From Aeromonas sp. RU39B (GTDB lineage Bacteria > Pseudomonadota > Gammaproteobacteria > Enterobacterales > Aeromonadaceae): a stretch of 64,000 bases of DNA. The translations under genes were made by a program, and so were the position numbers. Positions 1 through 8,891 of the stretch are shown here, piece by piece. Positions within the stretch are counted from its first letter, which is position 1. Each line of letters opens with the position of its first letter. The stretch lies in NCBI RefSeq assembly GCF_900156095.1, contig NZ_FTMJ01000011.1, positions 1-64,000 of the forward strand, given 5' to 3'. The notes under the pieces are model-generated. The model saw only the letters and a program-made list of their open reading frames with translations, ran no database searches and was not told where the DNA came from.

Positions 1-86
1 TATCCTTGCCGAACACAGAAGTGAAACGCCGTAGCGCCGATGGTAGTGTGGCAGATGCCATGTGAGAGTAGGACACTGCCAGGCAC
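1..86 (+). rRNA. rrf: 5S ribosomal RNA, 3' part
   Basis: The first bases match the 3' three-quarters of gammaproteobacterial 5S rRNA: the stretch with GAAGTGAAACGCCGTAGCGC and the closing CTGCCAGGCAC that pairs with the missing 5' end. The gene starts before the window, so this is the tail of an rrn operon read left to right. No tRNA follows it before the terminator. Confidence 0.95.
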
Positions 87-97
87 CCAATTGAACT

Positions 98-129
98 AAA
101 AAGCCCATCTCGTATGAGATGGGCTTTTT
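98..129 (+). terminator. rrn operon terminator
   Basis: A 14-bp perfect stem (98-111 with 116-129) with a GTAT loop starts with five A and ends with five T. It lies 11 bases after the 5S end. The A/T symmetry means it could also terminate the minus-strand gene that ends at 147. Confidence 0.9.
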
Positions 130-146
130 GTATTTACCGGTTCCCT

Positions 147-2705
147 TTAATTTTTTAACGGCAGCAGCATGGTTACCAGGTTGTCTTCAAGCGAGACATC
201 GACCTGGAAACCGACCTTACGAGCCAGTGTGATCATTCCTCGATTACTGGGCATGGTAATGCCGGACAGCTGCCCAATCCCCTGATCCCTGGCATAGCGG
301 ATCATCTTCTCCATCATCACTCTGCCCAATCCTTGCCCCTTGAGGTCGGAACGAACCAGTACGGCGAACTCGGCGTCGTGTCGATCCGGTGTCGAAATGG
401 CACGGACAACAGCAAGGATCTGATCTTGATAGGGTTCTTCCTGCCCCACTGCGACAAATGCCATCTCGCGTTCGTAATCGATCTGGGTCATGCGGGCCAG
501 CTCCTCATGGCCAAGTTCACCCACATCGGCAAAGAAACGGCGATAACGATCTTCGTCTGATACCAATGACACAAACTGCTTATGAGCCGGTTCATCCTCC
601 GGGCGGATTGGGCGCAGCAGCAGATGGCTGCCATTGCGCATCCAGCTGCCCTCTTCCAATTCGGTGGGGTAGGCGCTGATAGCCAGATGTGGCGCACTGG
701 TGGAGAAATCCAGCGTCACTGCGGCATCTAGCACCGTCATCTCATTATCAATGGCTAGCAGTGGATGCAGATCCAGCTCGCTGATCACCGGAAAGGTAAT
801 CAGCAGTTCCGAGAGCTGATAGAGCACCTGGGCCAGCGCCGCGATATTGAGCGGCGCAGGACCGCCCCGATCGCGGATACAGCCGCTACTGAGCGCGCCA
901 AGGATCTGGTAGCGAGCCAGGGTCTGGTTGAGTGGTGGCAACGAGGCGACCATCTGATGCGGATGGCTGCCAGACTCGCCCAGCAGGATAACCGGCCCGA
1001 ACAGGGGGTCACGCTGAATACGGATGCGCAGCTCCATACCGCCGGTCTTGGGAGCCATCTTTTGTACCAACAACCCATCGATACGTGCGCCCGGTTGGGT
1101 GCGATGAACCCGGTCCAGAATGGCATCGGCTGCTTGCGCCACCTCAGTGGAGGTGCGCAGATTTAGCACTACCCCATGCACATCAGATTTATGGGCGATA
1201 TCGGGCGAGCGCAGTTTCAGTGCTACCGGATACCCAAGTTGATCCGCAGTGAGCGTTGCTTCAATTGCATCGCCCACGATCCAGGTATCGAGTGTGGTCA
1301 AACCGGCTGCGGCGAGCAGGGGGCGAGCAAGGTGAGTATCCAGCCGGTGTTGTTGGCGTTCACGAGCCTGCTGCAACAACCGGGCGCAGGCTTCCTGATC
1401 GAGTGCCCCTTCCAGAGTGGCCGGCGTTTCCATCAACTGGCGCTGGTTACGCCCATATTCCACCATGTGCATAAACGCGACCACTGCGCTCTCTGGCGTG
1501 CGGTAGGTCGGAATGCCCGCCTCATTGAACAACTTTCTTCCTTCCTGCGCCGTGTATTCCCCGGCCCAGTTGGTCAGGATATTGAAGCGGCGAGCGCGTG
1601 GGTGCTGGTTAATTGCCTCTATCAGTGCTTTGGCCAGCGCCTCGCTACCCGAGGTTAGCGAAGGAGCGTGAATAATCAGGATGGCGTTGGCTTGATCCTC
1701 TGTAAAAATTGCCTCCAGTGCGGCCAGGTAATCGGCGATATTGGCATCGCTACCAATATCGCGTGGTGCACAGGCCGGCTTGCCGCCACGCTCTTGCAAG
1801 GTATCGAGTGCCATATTGGCCAGCCCGCGGCCATTGGCGATGATCGCCAGTCGCTCTCCCATCAGGCGTGGACCATGACTCAAGGTTTCTACTGCGGCAA
1901 ACAGCTCATGGGTGTCACGCACCCGCAGCATACCGGCACGGCGGATGGCCGCATCATAGATGTTGTCAGGGGTGCCGCTGTGGGCGTGTCGGCCGCTTTT
2001 GAGGACCAGAATCGGTTTGTTGCGTGCTGCTGCCCGGGCTGCTGACATGAAATGGCGAGCATCGCGCACCCGATCCATGTAAAGCAAGATGGCGCGGGTC
2101 GTGCCATCGCGCGAGAGATAGTCGAGTAACTCTCCGGTCGAGATGTCGCAATCCTCCCCGAGCGATACGAAGGTGGAGAAGCCGACATCGTGCAGTTTGG
2201 CCCAGTCCAGAATGGTGGTGCTGACGGCTGCTGATTGAGAGAGAAACGCCACCTGACCGGGGCGAGCTGCAATCGGTGAGAAGCTGGCATTGATGCCAAG
2301 GTGCGGCATCAACAGCCCCATACTGTTTGGACCAAGCAGACGAATTCCATCACGTTGGCGAATCGCTTGCAGAGCGTCACGTTGCTCGGCATCAAACCCG
2401 GTTGCTAGCAAAATAGCTGCGCCCACGCCGCGGCGACCCAGTTCATCAAGCAATGGAATGACCCGGTGGGCGGCCGTGCAGATGATGGCCAGATCTGGCA
2501 CCAGTGGTAGCGCCTGCACCGAGGGATAGCTCATGACCCCGCAGACGGCGGCATGCTTAGGGGTGATCGGAAGTATGGGGCCACGAAATTGCCCCTCCAG
2601 CAGGTGGCGCATGATGACGTAGCCGGCTTTTTCCGGGTTCAGGGATGCGCCCACCACCGCGATAGAAGCAGGGCGCAACAGACGATCCAGACTGTGGGGC
2701 TTCAT
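147..2705 (-). CDS. patZ: Protein lysine acetyltransferase Pat (acyl-CoA synthetase-like/GNAT fusion)
   Basis: This 852-residue protein has the PatZ/YfiQ layout. A CoA-binding domain comes first (Rossmann motif IAVVGAS near residue 15), then a succinyl-CoA-ligase-like part, an ATP-grasp domain at about 460-690, and a C-terminal GNAT domain at about 700-850 with the acetyl-CoA loop LKGQGLGRVM. In E. coli this enzyme transfers acetyl groups from acetyl-CoA to lysines, including the active-site lysine of acetyl-CoA synthetase; the same role is inferred here. The E. coli protein is 886 residues. The gene stands alone, divergent from waaF across 148 bp. Confidence 0.9.
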   Translation of the reverse strand: MKPHSLDRLLRPASIAVVGASLNPEKAGYVIMRHLLEGQFRGPILPITPKHAAVCGVMSYPSVQALPLVPDLAIICTAAHRVIPLLDELGRRGVGAAILLATGFDAEQRDALQAIRQRDGIRLLGPNSMGLLMPHLGINASFSPIAARPGQVAFLSQSAAVSTTILDWAKLHDVGFSTFVSLGEDCDISTGELLDYLSRDGTTRAILLYMDRVRDARHFMSAARAAARNKPILVLKSGRHAHSGTPDNIYDAAIRRAGMLRVRDTHELFAAVETLSHGPRLMGERLAIIANGRGLANMALDTLQERGGKPACAPRDIGSDANIADYLAALEAIFTEDQANAILIIHAPSLTSGSEALAKALIEAINQHPRARRFNILTNWAGEYTAQEGRKLFNEAGIPTYRTPESAVVAFMHMVEYGRNQRQLMETPATLEGALDQEACARLLQQARERQQHRLDTHLARPLLAAAGLTTLDTWIVGDAIEATLTADQLGYPVALKLRSPDIAHKSDVHGVVLNLRTSTEVAQAADAILDRVHRTQPGARIDGLLVQKMAPKTGGMELRIRIQRDPLFGPVILLGESGSHPHQMVASLPPLNQTLARYQILGALSSGCIRDRGGPAPLNIAALAQVLYQLSELLITFPVISELDLHPLLAIDNEMTVLDAAVTLDFSTSAPHLAISAYPTELEEGSWMRNGSHLLLRPIRPEDEPAHKQFVSLVSDEDRYRRFFADVGELGHEELARMTQIDYEREMAFVAVGQEEPYQDQILAVVRAISTPDRHDAEFAVLVRSDLKGQGLGRVMMEKMIRYARDQGIGQLSGITMPSNRGMITLARKVGFQVDVSLEDNLVTMLLPLKN

Positions 2706-2853
2706 CGGATTCCTCGCTCGGGGGAAGAGCTACCAGTCTAGATCGAAAGCAAAGTGCAATCTGTGAGCGAATGGGTGGAACTTCTGTTACGCCTGATCGC
2801 CGGGATTGGGGCATAATCACGCCCCAGCAAAGTGAGAGTCCAAGAGTCGGCAG

Positions 2854-3909
2854 ATGAAGATACTGGTGATCGGCCCGTCCTGGGTCGGCGATATGGTGAT
2901 GTCCCAAAGCCTCTACAAGGCCCTGAAGGCCAATCATCCCGGATGTGAATTGCATGTCATGGCACCTGCCTGGTGCCGCCCGCTGCTCGAGCGTATGCCC
3001 GAGGTTGATCAGGCGCTGCCGATGCCGCTTGGGCATGGCGATTTCAAGCTGTTTGAGCGCCGTCGGTTGGGCAAGCAGTTCCGCAGTGCCGGTTATGACC
3101 AGGCGATCATTCAGCCCAACTCGATGAAGTCGGCGTTCATCCCTTTCTTTGCCCGGATTCCGCAGCGTACCGGCTGGAAGGGTGAGCACCGCTATGGTCT
3201 GCTCAACGACATGCGCAGTAACAAAAGTGCATTTCCGCTGATGGTCGAGCGCTATGTGGCGCTGGCTTACCCCAAGGCGCAGATGAAGAGTCGGGCGGAC
3301 ATTCCCGAGATCCCGCATCCGGCGTTGTCGGTTGATCTGATCAACCAGCAGGCCGCATTGTCCAAGCATGGGCTGGATACGGCACGGCCGGTGCTGGTGC
3401 TGTGCCCGGGGGCCGAGTTTGGCCCGGCCAAACGCTGGCCGGAAGGGCACTACGCCGTGGTGGCGCAACAACATCTGGATGAGGGTTGGCAGGTCTGGAT
3501 CTTTGGTTCGGCCAAGGATGTGCCGGTTGCCAACACCATCCGTGAGCGGATCAACCCGCTAACCAAAGGTAACTGCCATGTGCTGGCTGGCAAGACCAAC
3601 CTGCATGAGGCGATCGACCTGATGGCTCTCGGTAGCCGGGTCATTTCCAACGATTCCGGCTTGATGCACATCGCTGCGGCGCTCAATCGCCCGTTAATCG
3701 GGGTCTATGGCTCGACCTCGCCGCTCTACACCCCACCGCTGGCGGATAGGGTGGAGATTGTGCATACCGATATTGCCTGCCGGCCCTGCTTTAAGCGCAC
3801 CTGTAAATATGGCCACCTGAAGTGTCTGCTCGAGCTGCAACCCGAGCAGGTGATTGCCGCAGGGCGCAAGCTGGACCAGCCGCAGGACGAATCCGGAGCC
3901 GATGCATGA
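2854..3909 (+). CDS. waaF: ADP-heptose:LPS heptosyltransferase II
   Basis: A 351-residue glycosyltransferase family 9 protein that adds the second L-glycero-D-manno-heptose to the LPS inner core at the cytoplasmic face of the inner membrane. The N-terminus MKILVIGPSWVGDMVMSQSL and the C-terminal SNDSGLMHIAAAL donor-binding region followed by GVYGSTSP are typical of WaaF. The length matches the E. coli enzyme (about 348). It overlaps waaA by four bases (ATGA), so the two are translationally coupled. Confidence 0.95.
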   Translation: MKILVIGPSWVGDMVMSQSLYKALKANHPGCELHVMAPAWCRPLLERMPEVDQALPMPLGHGDFKLFERRRLGKQFRSAGYDQAIIQPNSMKSAFIPFFARIPQRTGWKGEHRYGLLNDMRSNKSAFPLMVERYVALAYPKAQMKSRADIPEIPHPALSVDLINQQAALSKHGLDTARPVLVLCPGAEFGPAKRWPEGHYAVVAQQHLDEGWQVWIFGSAKDVPVANTIRERINPLTKGNCHVLAGKTNLHEAIDLMALGSRVISNDSGLMHIAAALNRPLIGVYGSTSPLYTPPLADRVEIVHTDIACRPCFKRTCKYGHLKCLLELQPEQVIAAGRKLDQPQDESGADA

Positions 3910-5174
3910 TGTGGCGCGGGGTCTATAACCTGCTGGTGCATCTGGCGTTGCCGCTGGTGCTACTGATGCTCTACAAGCCGCGCAAAGGCAAGCCGGGGTT
4001 TGGTGCTCGCTGGGCCGAGCATCTGGGGCGGGTGAGCAGCACCGGGCAAACGGCACCACTGTGGATCCACGCGGTCAGTGTCGGAGAGACGCTGGCCATT
4101 ACCCCGCTTATTCGGGCGCTCAAGGCGCAATATCCGGATCTGCCCATCGTTCTGACCACCACCACCCGCACTGGCGCCGATCAGGCGGCGCGCTTGGGCG
4201 ATTTGGTCGAACATCGCTACGCGCCACTGGATTATCCCTGGGCTGTAGCCGCTTTTCTGCGGGCTGTTCAGCCGCGCGCCTTGTGGGTGATGGAGACCGA
4301 GCTGTGGCCGAACTGGTTAGCCGCCTGCGCCCGCCGCCATTTACCGGTCACCATTATCAATGCCCGTCTGTCGGAGCGCTCTTGCCGACGCTATGCGCGT
4401 TTTCGTGGCGCTTTTGATGTGCTCAGCCGCCCATTGACCCACCTTTACTGCCAGCACCAAGATGACGCCGATCGCTTCGCTCGTCTTGGTATCGAGCGTG
4501 AGCGGCTGGCGGTCACTGGCTCAATCAAGTTCGACATGCAGTTTGGTGATGACGTGCGGCAGGCCGGTGCTCGTCTGCGTGAGGGATTGAGCCAGCGCCC
4601 GGTCTGGGTTGCTGCGAGTACCCATCAAGGCGAGGACGAGCAGGTGCTCGCCGCTCATCGGGCGGTGCTGGCCGTTCATCCTGACGCATTGCTGATTCTG
4701 GTGCCGCGCCATCCGCAGCGCTTCGATCAGGTAGCCGAGCTATGCCATGCGCAGGGTTTACCCTGTGTACGCCGCTCCCGCAATGAGCTGCCTGATGGCG
4801 GCGGTCCTGTCTATCTTGGCGATACCATGGGGGAGCTACCTGTCATGCTGGCAGCGGCAGACGTGGCCTTCGTTGGTGGCAGCCTGGTGGGTATTGGTGG
4901 TCACAACCTGTTGGAGCCGGCTGCGCTGGGTAAGCCTTGTCTGACCGGTCCGGCCTACTTTAATTTCAGTGATATCACGCGCCAGTTACTGGAAAACGGT
5001 GGTGCCAGCGTGGTGGAGAGTGCTGAGGCGTTGGGCCGTACCGTGAGTGCGCTGCTTAGTGATGACAGCCAGCGCGCACGAATGGGTGAGCAGGCCCGCG
5101 CCGTGGTGCTGCGTAATCAAGGGGCGCTAGCTCGCACACTGTCGCTGGGGATGGCTGCCCTGACGAGGGATTAG
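3906..5174 (+). CDS. waaA: 3-deoxy-D-manno-octulosonic acid (Kdo) transferase
   Basis: This 422-residue protein transfers Kdo from CMP-Kdo to lipid IVA, the first step of LPS core assembly. An N-terminal membrane anchor (about residues 6-20) is followed by a GT-B fold with HAVSVGE near 55, LWVMETELWPN near 120 and GGHNLLEPAALG near 330. The frame is open upstream, but the ATG at 3906 overlapping the waaF stop gives the usual WaaA N-terminus and length (E. coli 425). Coupling to waaF fits a joint role in inner-core synthesis. Confidence 0.93.
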   Translation: MMWRGVYNLLVHLALPLVLLMLYKPRKGKPGFGARWAEHLGRVSSTGQTAPLWIHAVSVGETLAITPLIRALKAQYPDLPIVLTTTTRTGADQAARLGDLVEHRYAPLDYPWAVAAFLRAVQPRALWVMETELWPNWLAACARRHLPVTIINARLSERSCRRYARFRGAFDVLSRPLTHLYCQHQDDADRFARLGIERERLAVTGSIKFDMQFGDDVRQAGARLREGLSQRPVWVAASTHQGEDEQVLAAHRAVLAVHPDALLILVPRHPQRFDQVAELCHAQGLPCVRRSRNELPDGGGPVYLGDTMGELPVMLAAADVAFVGGSLVGIGGHNLLEPAALGKPCLTGPAYFNFSDITRQLLENGGASVVESAEALGRTVSALLSDDSQRARMGEQARAVVLRNQGALARTLSLGMAALTRD

Positions 5175-5177
5175 GGC

Positions 5178-5214
5178 TTGTGCATCTGGTTACTGGCATC
5201 TGCACAAAATCGTT
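5178..5214 (+). terminator. Possible waaA terminator
   Basis: TTGTGCA (5178-5184) pairs with TGCACAA (5201-5207) across a 16-base loop and is followed by AATCGTTTT. The stem is short and the loop long, so this is a weak candidate. Confidence 0.35.
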
Positions 5215-5247
5215 TTAGACTTTGATCGCACCCAAACTGTAAGGGAG

Positions 5248-5382
5248 ATGATGGCCATGGGTGGATACAAGTCCGATTATGATCTCGATGATGAGTGGGA
5301 ATCTGAATCGCTCGATGAAGAGCTCGACAACTGGGAAGAGGATGACAGTTGGCAGGACGACGATCTTCCTGATGAACGTTGA
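5248..5382 (+). CDS. Small, strongly acidic protein of 41-44 residues, unknown function
   Basis: The frame reads MGGYKSDYDLDDEWESESLD and continues acidic to a C-terminal LPDER. Roughly half of all residues are Asp or Glu, with three Trp and almost no Lys/Arg. Three in-frame ATGs exist (5248, 5251, 5257). The Shine-Dalgarno GGGAG at 5243-5247 sits nine bases before the third, so 5257 is the likeliest start (41 residues). The gene has its own terminator at 5396-5425. No family is recognised. The composition suggests a soluble protein binding a basic partner or metal, which is a guess. Confidence 0.65.
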   Translation: MMAMGGYKSDYDLDDEWESESLDEELDNWEEDDSWQDDDLPDER

Positions 5383-5395
5383 TTCCCCTGAATGT

Positions 5396-5425
5396 ACAGG
5401 CGGGCCTCTGGCCCGCCTGTTTGTT
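5396..5425 (+). terminator. Terminator after the acidic small protein
   Basis: An 11-bp perfect stem, ACAGGCGGGCC (5396-5406) with GGCCCGCCTGT (5410-5420), has a TCT loop and a TTTGTT tail. It begins 13 bases after the stop of the small acidic gene. Confidence 0.88.
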
Positions 5426-5479
5426 ATGTGGCGTGTCACCTGCGATGATAGGCATCTTGTTGCAAGGGGTAGAGCCAAG

Positions 5480-5797
5480 ATGAAGAGAGTGGTGTGGTTC
5501 GGGTTGGTATTACTGTTGGCAGGCTGTGGCGAACAAAAAGATCCCTGTCAGCTGGCTTGGGAGAGTGTCGGTGATGCCGACGGGCGACTCGGGGTCAGCG
5601 AGCTGCAGCTCGATAAGTATCTGGAGCAGTGTCCGGGCAAGGTGGATGTTCAGGCGTGGAACAAGGGCTATCAGCAGGGTATTGCCCGCTATTGCAGTCC
5701 GGAGCTGCCGGGACGGGACAAAGCCAAGGTCGCTGCCATGTGTCAGGACGGCCGTCCGCGGGTGTTAGCCAGCCCTCCGGCTGTAGGAGCGCAATAA
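5480..5797 (+). CDS. DUF2799-like lipoprotein
   Basis: A 105-residue predicted lipoprotein: a short basic N-terminus, a hydrophobic stretch and the lipobox LLAGC with Cys at residue 17, so probably anchored in the outer or inner membrane. The mature part has spaced Cys residues and a DGRLG...Y...C...W..GY..GIARYC pattern resembling DUF2799 proteins, whose function is unknown. The frame is open back to 5261, but the start at 5480 gives the signal peptide. It ends ten bases before a convergent minus-strand gene. Confidence 0.75.
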   Translation: MKRVVWFGLVLLLAGCGEQKDPCQLAWESVGDADGRLGVSELQLDKYLEQCPGKVDVQAWNKGYQQGIARYCSPELPGRDKAKVAAMCQDGRPRVLASPPAVGAQ

Positions 5798-5806
5798 CGC
5801 GCTGCA

Positions 5807-5971
5807 TCACTCCTTCTTGAGTTTGAGTGGCTGGCAGAGATAGTCAGCATCGTTGGCGCTGCGTGCGCACTTACCGCAGATGAACTTGGGTTTGCGGATG
5901 ATCTTGCGCAAGACGCCCAAATGCTCCGGGATATCGTGACGGCGCCACTCACACAAGGTTTTGTTGCCCAT
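5807..5971 (-). CDS. Cysteine-rich small protein (54 residues), unknown function
   Basis: The frame reads MGNKTLCEWRRHDIPEHLG and later CGKCARSANDADYLC, with four Cys: C7, C32, C35 and C46. The CxxC plus two flanking Cys suggest a small metal-binding or redox protein; this is inference from spacing only. It lies 44 bp downstream of the FliL-like gene on the same strand and may share its transcript. I do not recognise a named family. Confidence 0.65.
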   Translation of the reverse strand: MGNKTLCEWRRHDIPEHLGVLRKIIRKPKFICGKCARSANDADYLCQPLKLKKE

Positions 5972-6015
5972 ACAGCGGGAACTCCGTGGGCAGCCGGCGT
6001 GGCCGGCCGCGCCTG

Positions 6016-6462
6016 TTACTGATAGAGGAATTTGGTAAAAAGCAGCTCTTTGACTGCGCGCTTGCCGGCTTCTTTTTCCAACAGATCATTGACCCGTGTT
6101 TCGCACTCTTTACGTAGCTCTTCACGGGAGGCCAGCGATTTTATCTGAGCGGAATTCTTGCTACCCAGAATGCGGATGATGACATCGCGGATCAGCGGGT
6201 CGTGCAGTTTCAGCAGGTTTTTGTCCTCTTCACTGGCGGCCATCAGGTCAACAGTGAGCCGAACGTAGCCAAGAGTCTTGCTGTCACTCAGATAGTTGGT
6301 AATGATATCAGGCTCAAGAGCGTAGTAAGAGATGACGGGCCCGGCTGGTTTGGCGGCTTCGGCGCCTTCTCCTCCCTCACCCCCTTCACCGCCCTCGTTG
6401 GCGAGTGCAACGGCGCTGAACAGGGTAAGCAGGGTAATGAGCAAGAGTCTGGCAAGTGGCAT
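6016..6462 (-). CDS. FliL-like flagellar basal-body-associated protein, short periplasmic type
   Basis: A 148-residue protein starts MPLARLLLITLLTLFSAVALA, a cleavable signal peptide or N-terminal anchor. A low-complexity GGEGGEGGEG linker (about 23-35) follows, then a FliL-like domain (YYALEPDIITNYL, YVRLTVDL, IRDVIIRILGSK, LRKECETRVNDLL, VKELLFTKFLYQ). FliL supports the flagellar motor at the inner membrane. Standalone copies like this lie outside flagellar operons and have no settled role. A GTG start at 6489 is possible, but 6462 has GGA eight bases upstream and a better leader. Confidence 0.75.
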   Translation of the reverse strand: MPLARLLLITLLTLFSAVALANEGGEGGEGGEGAEAAKPAGPVISYYALEPDIITNYLSDSKTLGYVRLTVDLMAASEEDKNLLKLHDPLIRDVIIRILGSKNSAQIKSLASREELRKECETRVNDLLEKEAGKRAVKELLFTKFLYQ

Positions 6463-6591
6463 GGTCAAATTCCATCGGACTGTTTGCACACATTCTTGTG
6501 CGGGTCCCCGAGGGCGTCAAGGGCTGATGTTCTTACATTTTTCCATTGTTTTACGGATAATGATCCAGTTGTTAACCAAAAGCGCAAAATA

Positions 6592-7137
6592 ATGGTTGGG
6601 GGTGTGGTGAAATCCGAGTTGTATCTTTCCCGCAGCCCGTTGCAGTCCTGGTGTGAGCCATCTGGTCGAACGTTACCGGCTGTGCTGGCACCCTGGTTGC
6701 TTGAGTCGGGATCGCTGACGCAGCGTCTGCGTGACCACGGTGAGGGATTTGCGCTGGAACTGCTGGGCTATCATGACGTGATGCTGGCAGAAGATGAGGC
6801 CCGCTGGCTGGGTGAACCGCAAGCCCGCTGCCGCGAGGTGGTGTTATCGCTGGCTGGCACTGCGTGCGTCTATGGCTGGACACTGGTGCCACAGCGTGGC
6901 ATGCGCTGTGCGGCCCTGGCGGGACAGGGGCAGACCCCGTTAGGTGAGTTAGTCTTTACTAGCGGTGCAGCGCAGCGCCGGGAGCTACAAGTTGCTACAT
7001 TTGCCGTGGAACAGAGCCGCTGGTGCCGTGCGGCAATTGTGTGGGGACGTCGCTCGTTGCTGGAGTGGCAAGGCATTCCCCTGTTGGTACACGAACTGTT
7101 TCTGCCCGGTCTGGTGGATGACAAGGAGTCTATGTGA
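6592..7137 (+). CDS. ubiC: Chorismate pyruvate-lyase
   Basis: Removes pyruvate from chorismate to give 4-hydroxybenzoate, the first committed step of ubiquinone synthesis, in the cytoplasm. From the ATG at 6592 it is 181 residues (E. coli 165). Seen are the W-x-P N-terminal region ([22 protein letters not shown]), the substrate-pocket REVVLSL and C-terminal [25 protein letters not shown] codons at 6604 and 6607 are alternative starts closer to the usual length. ubiA begins inside its stop codon, so the two form an operon. Confidence 0.9.
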   Translation: MVGGVVKSELYLSRSPLQSWCEPSGRTLPAVLAPWLLESGSLTQRLRDHGEGFALELLGYHDVMLAEDEARWLGEPQARCREVVLSLAGTACVYGWTLVPQRGMRCAALAGQGQTPLGELVFTSGAAQRRELQVATFAVEQSRWCRAAIVWGRRSLLEWQGIPLLVHELFLPGLVDDKESM

Positions 7138-8003
7138 ATCTGATGACCAAGGAGCGCTGGGTCGCTTATAGCCAACTGGCGCGTATCGACAGACCGATTG
7201 GTTCGTTGCTGTTGCTCTGGCCGACGTTGTGGGCGCTGTGGCTGGCTGGTGACGGCCGCCCCAATTTGTGGGTGTTGCTGGTGTTCGTGTCTGGCGTCTT
7301 TTTGATGCGCTCGGCAGGGTGCGTCATCAATGACTATGCCGATCGGGATTTTGACGGTCACGTAAAACGGACTGCTGGACGACCATTGGCAACCGGGCGG
7401 GTGACCAGCCGTGAAGCGCTGGTACTGTTTTTTGGGTTGGCGCTGGTTGCCTTTATGCTGGTGCTGACGCTTAACCCGCTTACCATCAGCATGTCGTTTG
7501 CCGGTATTGTGCTGGCAGTCTGCTACCCCTTCATGAAGCGATTTATTCCAATTCCACAGTTTGTGCTGGGGCTGGCCTTCTCGTGGTCGATCCCCATGGC
7601 CTATGCTGCGCAGGCTGAGGCGCTGCCGCCGGTGGCTTGGCTGCTGTTTCTGGCCAATCTGACCTGGACCATCGCCTACGACACTGAGTATGCCATGGTG
7701 GACCGGGACGATGACCTTAAGCTCGGGCTCAAGTCGAGTGCTATCTGGTTTGGAGTCTGGGATCGTCACATCATTGGCCTGCTGCAGATTGCGACGCTGC
7801 TGCTGTTGCTGGCTGTTGGTCTGCTGGCCGGGCTGGGTATTGCCTATTACGGTGGCTTGCTGGTGGCCGGTCTGCTGTTTATCCAGCAGCAGCGAATGAT
7901 CTACCTGCGTGAGCGTGAGCCCTGTTTCCAGGCCTTCCTGGCAAACAATCAGGTGGGGATGGTGCTGTTTGCTGCGCTGGCCCTCGATTATCTGACGCGC
8001 TAA
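7134..8003 (+). CDS. ubiA: 4-hydroxybenzoate polyprenyltransferase
   Basis: A 289-residue integral membrane prenyltransferase with about eight hydrophobic segments. It joins the polyprenyl side chain to 4-hydroxybenzoate, the step after UbiC. The two Asp-rich motifs of the family are present: [15 protein letters not shown] near residue 70 and [16 protein letters not shown] near 190. The chosen start is GTG at 7134, which overlaps the ubiC stop and has AGGAG five bases upstream. An in-frame ATG at 7143 would be 14 bases from that site. Confidence 0.95.
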   Translation: MNLMTKERWVAYSQLARIDRPIGSLLLLWPTLWALWLAGDGRPNLWVLLVFVSGVFLMRSAGCVINDYADRDFDGHVKRTAGRPLATGRVTSREALVLFFGLALVAFMLVLTLNPLTISMSFAGIVLAVCYPFMKRFIPIPQFVLGLAFSWSIPMAYAAQAEALPPVAWLLFLANLTWTIAYDTEYAMVDRDDDLKLGLKSSAIWFGVWDRHIIGLLQIATLLLLLAVGLLAGLGIAYYGGLLVAGLLFIQQQRMIYLREREPCFQAFLANNQVGMVLFAALALDYLTR

Positions 8004-8021
8004 CTCAGTTGATATGAAAGG

Positions 8022-8053
8022 CAACGGCACCTTTGCGGTGCCGTTGTCGTTTT
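8022..8053 (+). terminator. ubiCA terminator, possibly bidirectional with glpG
   Basis: CAACGGCACC (8022-8031) pairs with GGTGCCGTTG (8037-8046) across a TTTGC loop, followed by TCGTTTT. It lies between the convergent ends of ubiA and glpG. Confidence 0.8.
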
Positions 8054-8058
8054 CAGGA

Positions 8059-8889
8059 TCAGGCGTGGTGACCGCGTCGATCCAGCCAGGCTTGTAGCAG
8101 CCCGACCAGCAGGCCGGCCAGATGAGCCATATTGCCGACCGGACCCAGCAGCCCGGTAAAGCCAAGCGCCAGCCACAGCAGCATAAATCCCATCAGTGCC
8201 GGCGGCAGGGCAATACCGCACTCTGGCTGCGAGCGTCCGCGTAACCAGCAATAACCCAGCAGGGCATAGACCACACCGGAAAGTCCACCAAACGCCGGAC
8301 CACTAAGCATGAATTCGGCCGTGTTGGAGATGGCCCCTGCAGCAAGAGCCAGTATCAGCAACTTGCCGCTGCCGATCCGCATCTCAATCTGACCGCCCAG
8401 ATACCACCACCACAGCAGGTTGAACACCAGGTGCATGATGGAGAAGTGGATCAGGCTCGGGGTAAAGAAGCGCCACACCTGCCAGTCGAGGAACTGGGTC
8501 AGATCGGCATGGAAGGCGAGCAGGTCGTAAAAAGGCAGACCGATCTCGTCGAGGGCAAATGTCGCGACGCAGGCAATCAGGATCAGCAGGGTCAGCGGGC
8601 CGGCATGATGCAGGAAATCGGTGATGGGGTCGGCGATGCCACGGCTGTAATCGATACGGGCATTAGCGCTGCCATGCTTCCACGAGGCTTCCATATAACG
8701 CGGGTGCTGCGGCTCGGCCAGGAAGCGTTTCACTTCCAGTTGTGCCTGTGGCAAGCGCTTTTCATCGACCAGCCAGACGGTCACTCCAAGTTCAGACTGG
8801 GTCAACTCGCAGTTGATACCCAGGCTGGCCAGATAATCGACCAGCGCCTGGGCCATGCGGGCGTTGTCGAGCACCAGCAGTTGGATCAT
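8059..8889 (-). CDS. glpG: Rhomboid intramembrane serine protease GlpG
   Basis: A 276-residue rhomboid protease, the same length as E. coli GlpG. An N-terminal cytoplasmic domain (1-85) precedes six membrane helices. The catalytic dyad is visible: Ser204 in GGLSGVVY and His256 in GNMAHLAG. The helix-2 His153 and Asn157 (MHLVFN) and the L1 loop WRFFTPSLIHFS are conserved. It cleaves transmembrane segments of membrane proteins. It starts two bases after the glpE stop, as in the glpEG pair elsewhere. Confidence 0.95.
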   Translation of the reverse strand: MIQLLVLDNARMAQALVDYLASLGINCELTQSELGVTVWLVDEKRLPQAQLEVKRFLAEPQHPRYMEASWKHGSANARIDYSRGIADPITDFLHHAGPLTLLILIACVATFALDEIGLPFYDLLAFHADLTQFLDWQVWRFFTPSLIHFSIMHLVFNLLWWWYLGGQIEMRIGSGKLLILALAAGAISNTAEFMLSGPAFGGLSGVVYALLGYCWLRGRSQPECGIALPPALMGFMLLWLALGFTGLLGPVGNMAHLAGLLVGLLQAWLDRRGHHA

Positions 8890-8891
8890 GT

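Noticed and set aside
1..146. tRNA genes after the 5S rRNA
   Set aside because: Only a terminator lies between the 5S and the Pat gene; no cloverleaf is present.
6870..8165. A 431-codon open frame on the minus strand
   Set aside because: Antisense to ubiC and ubiA. Gln/His/Arg-rich composition typical of shadow translation.
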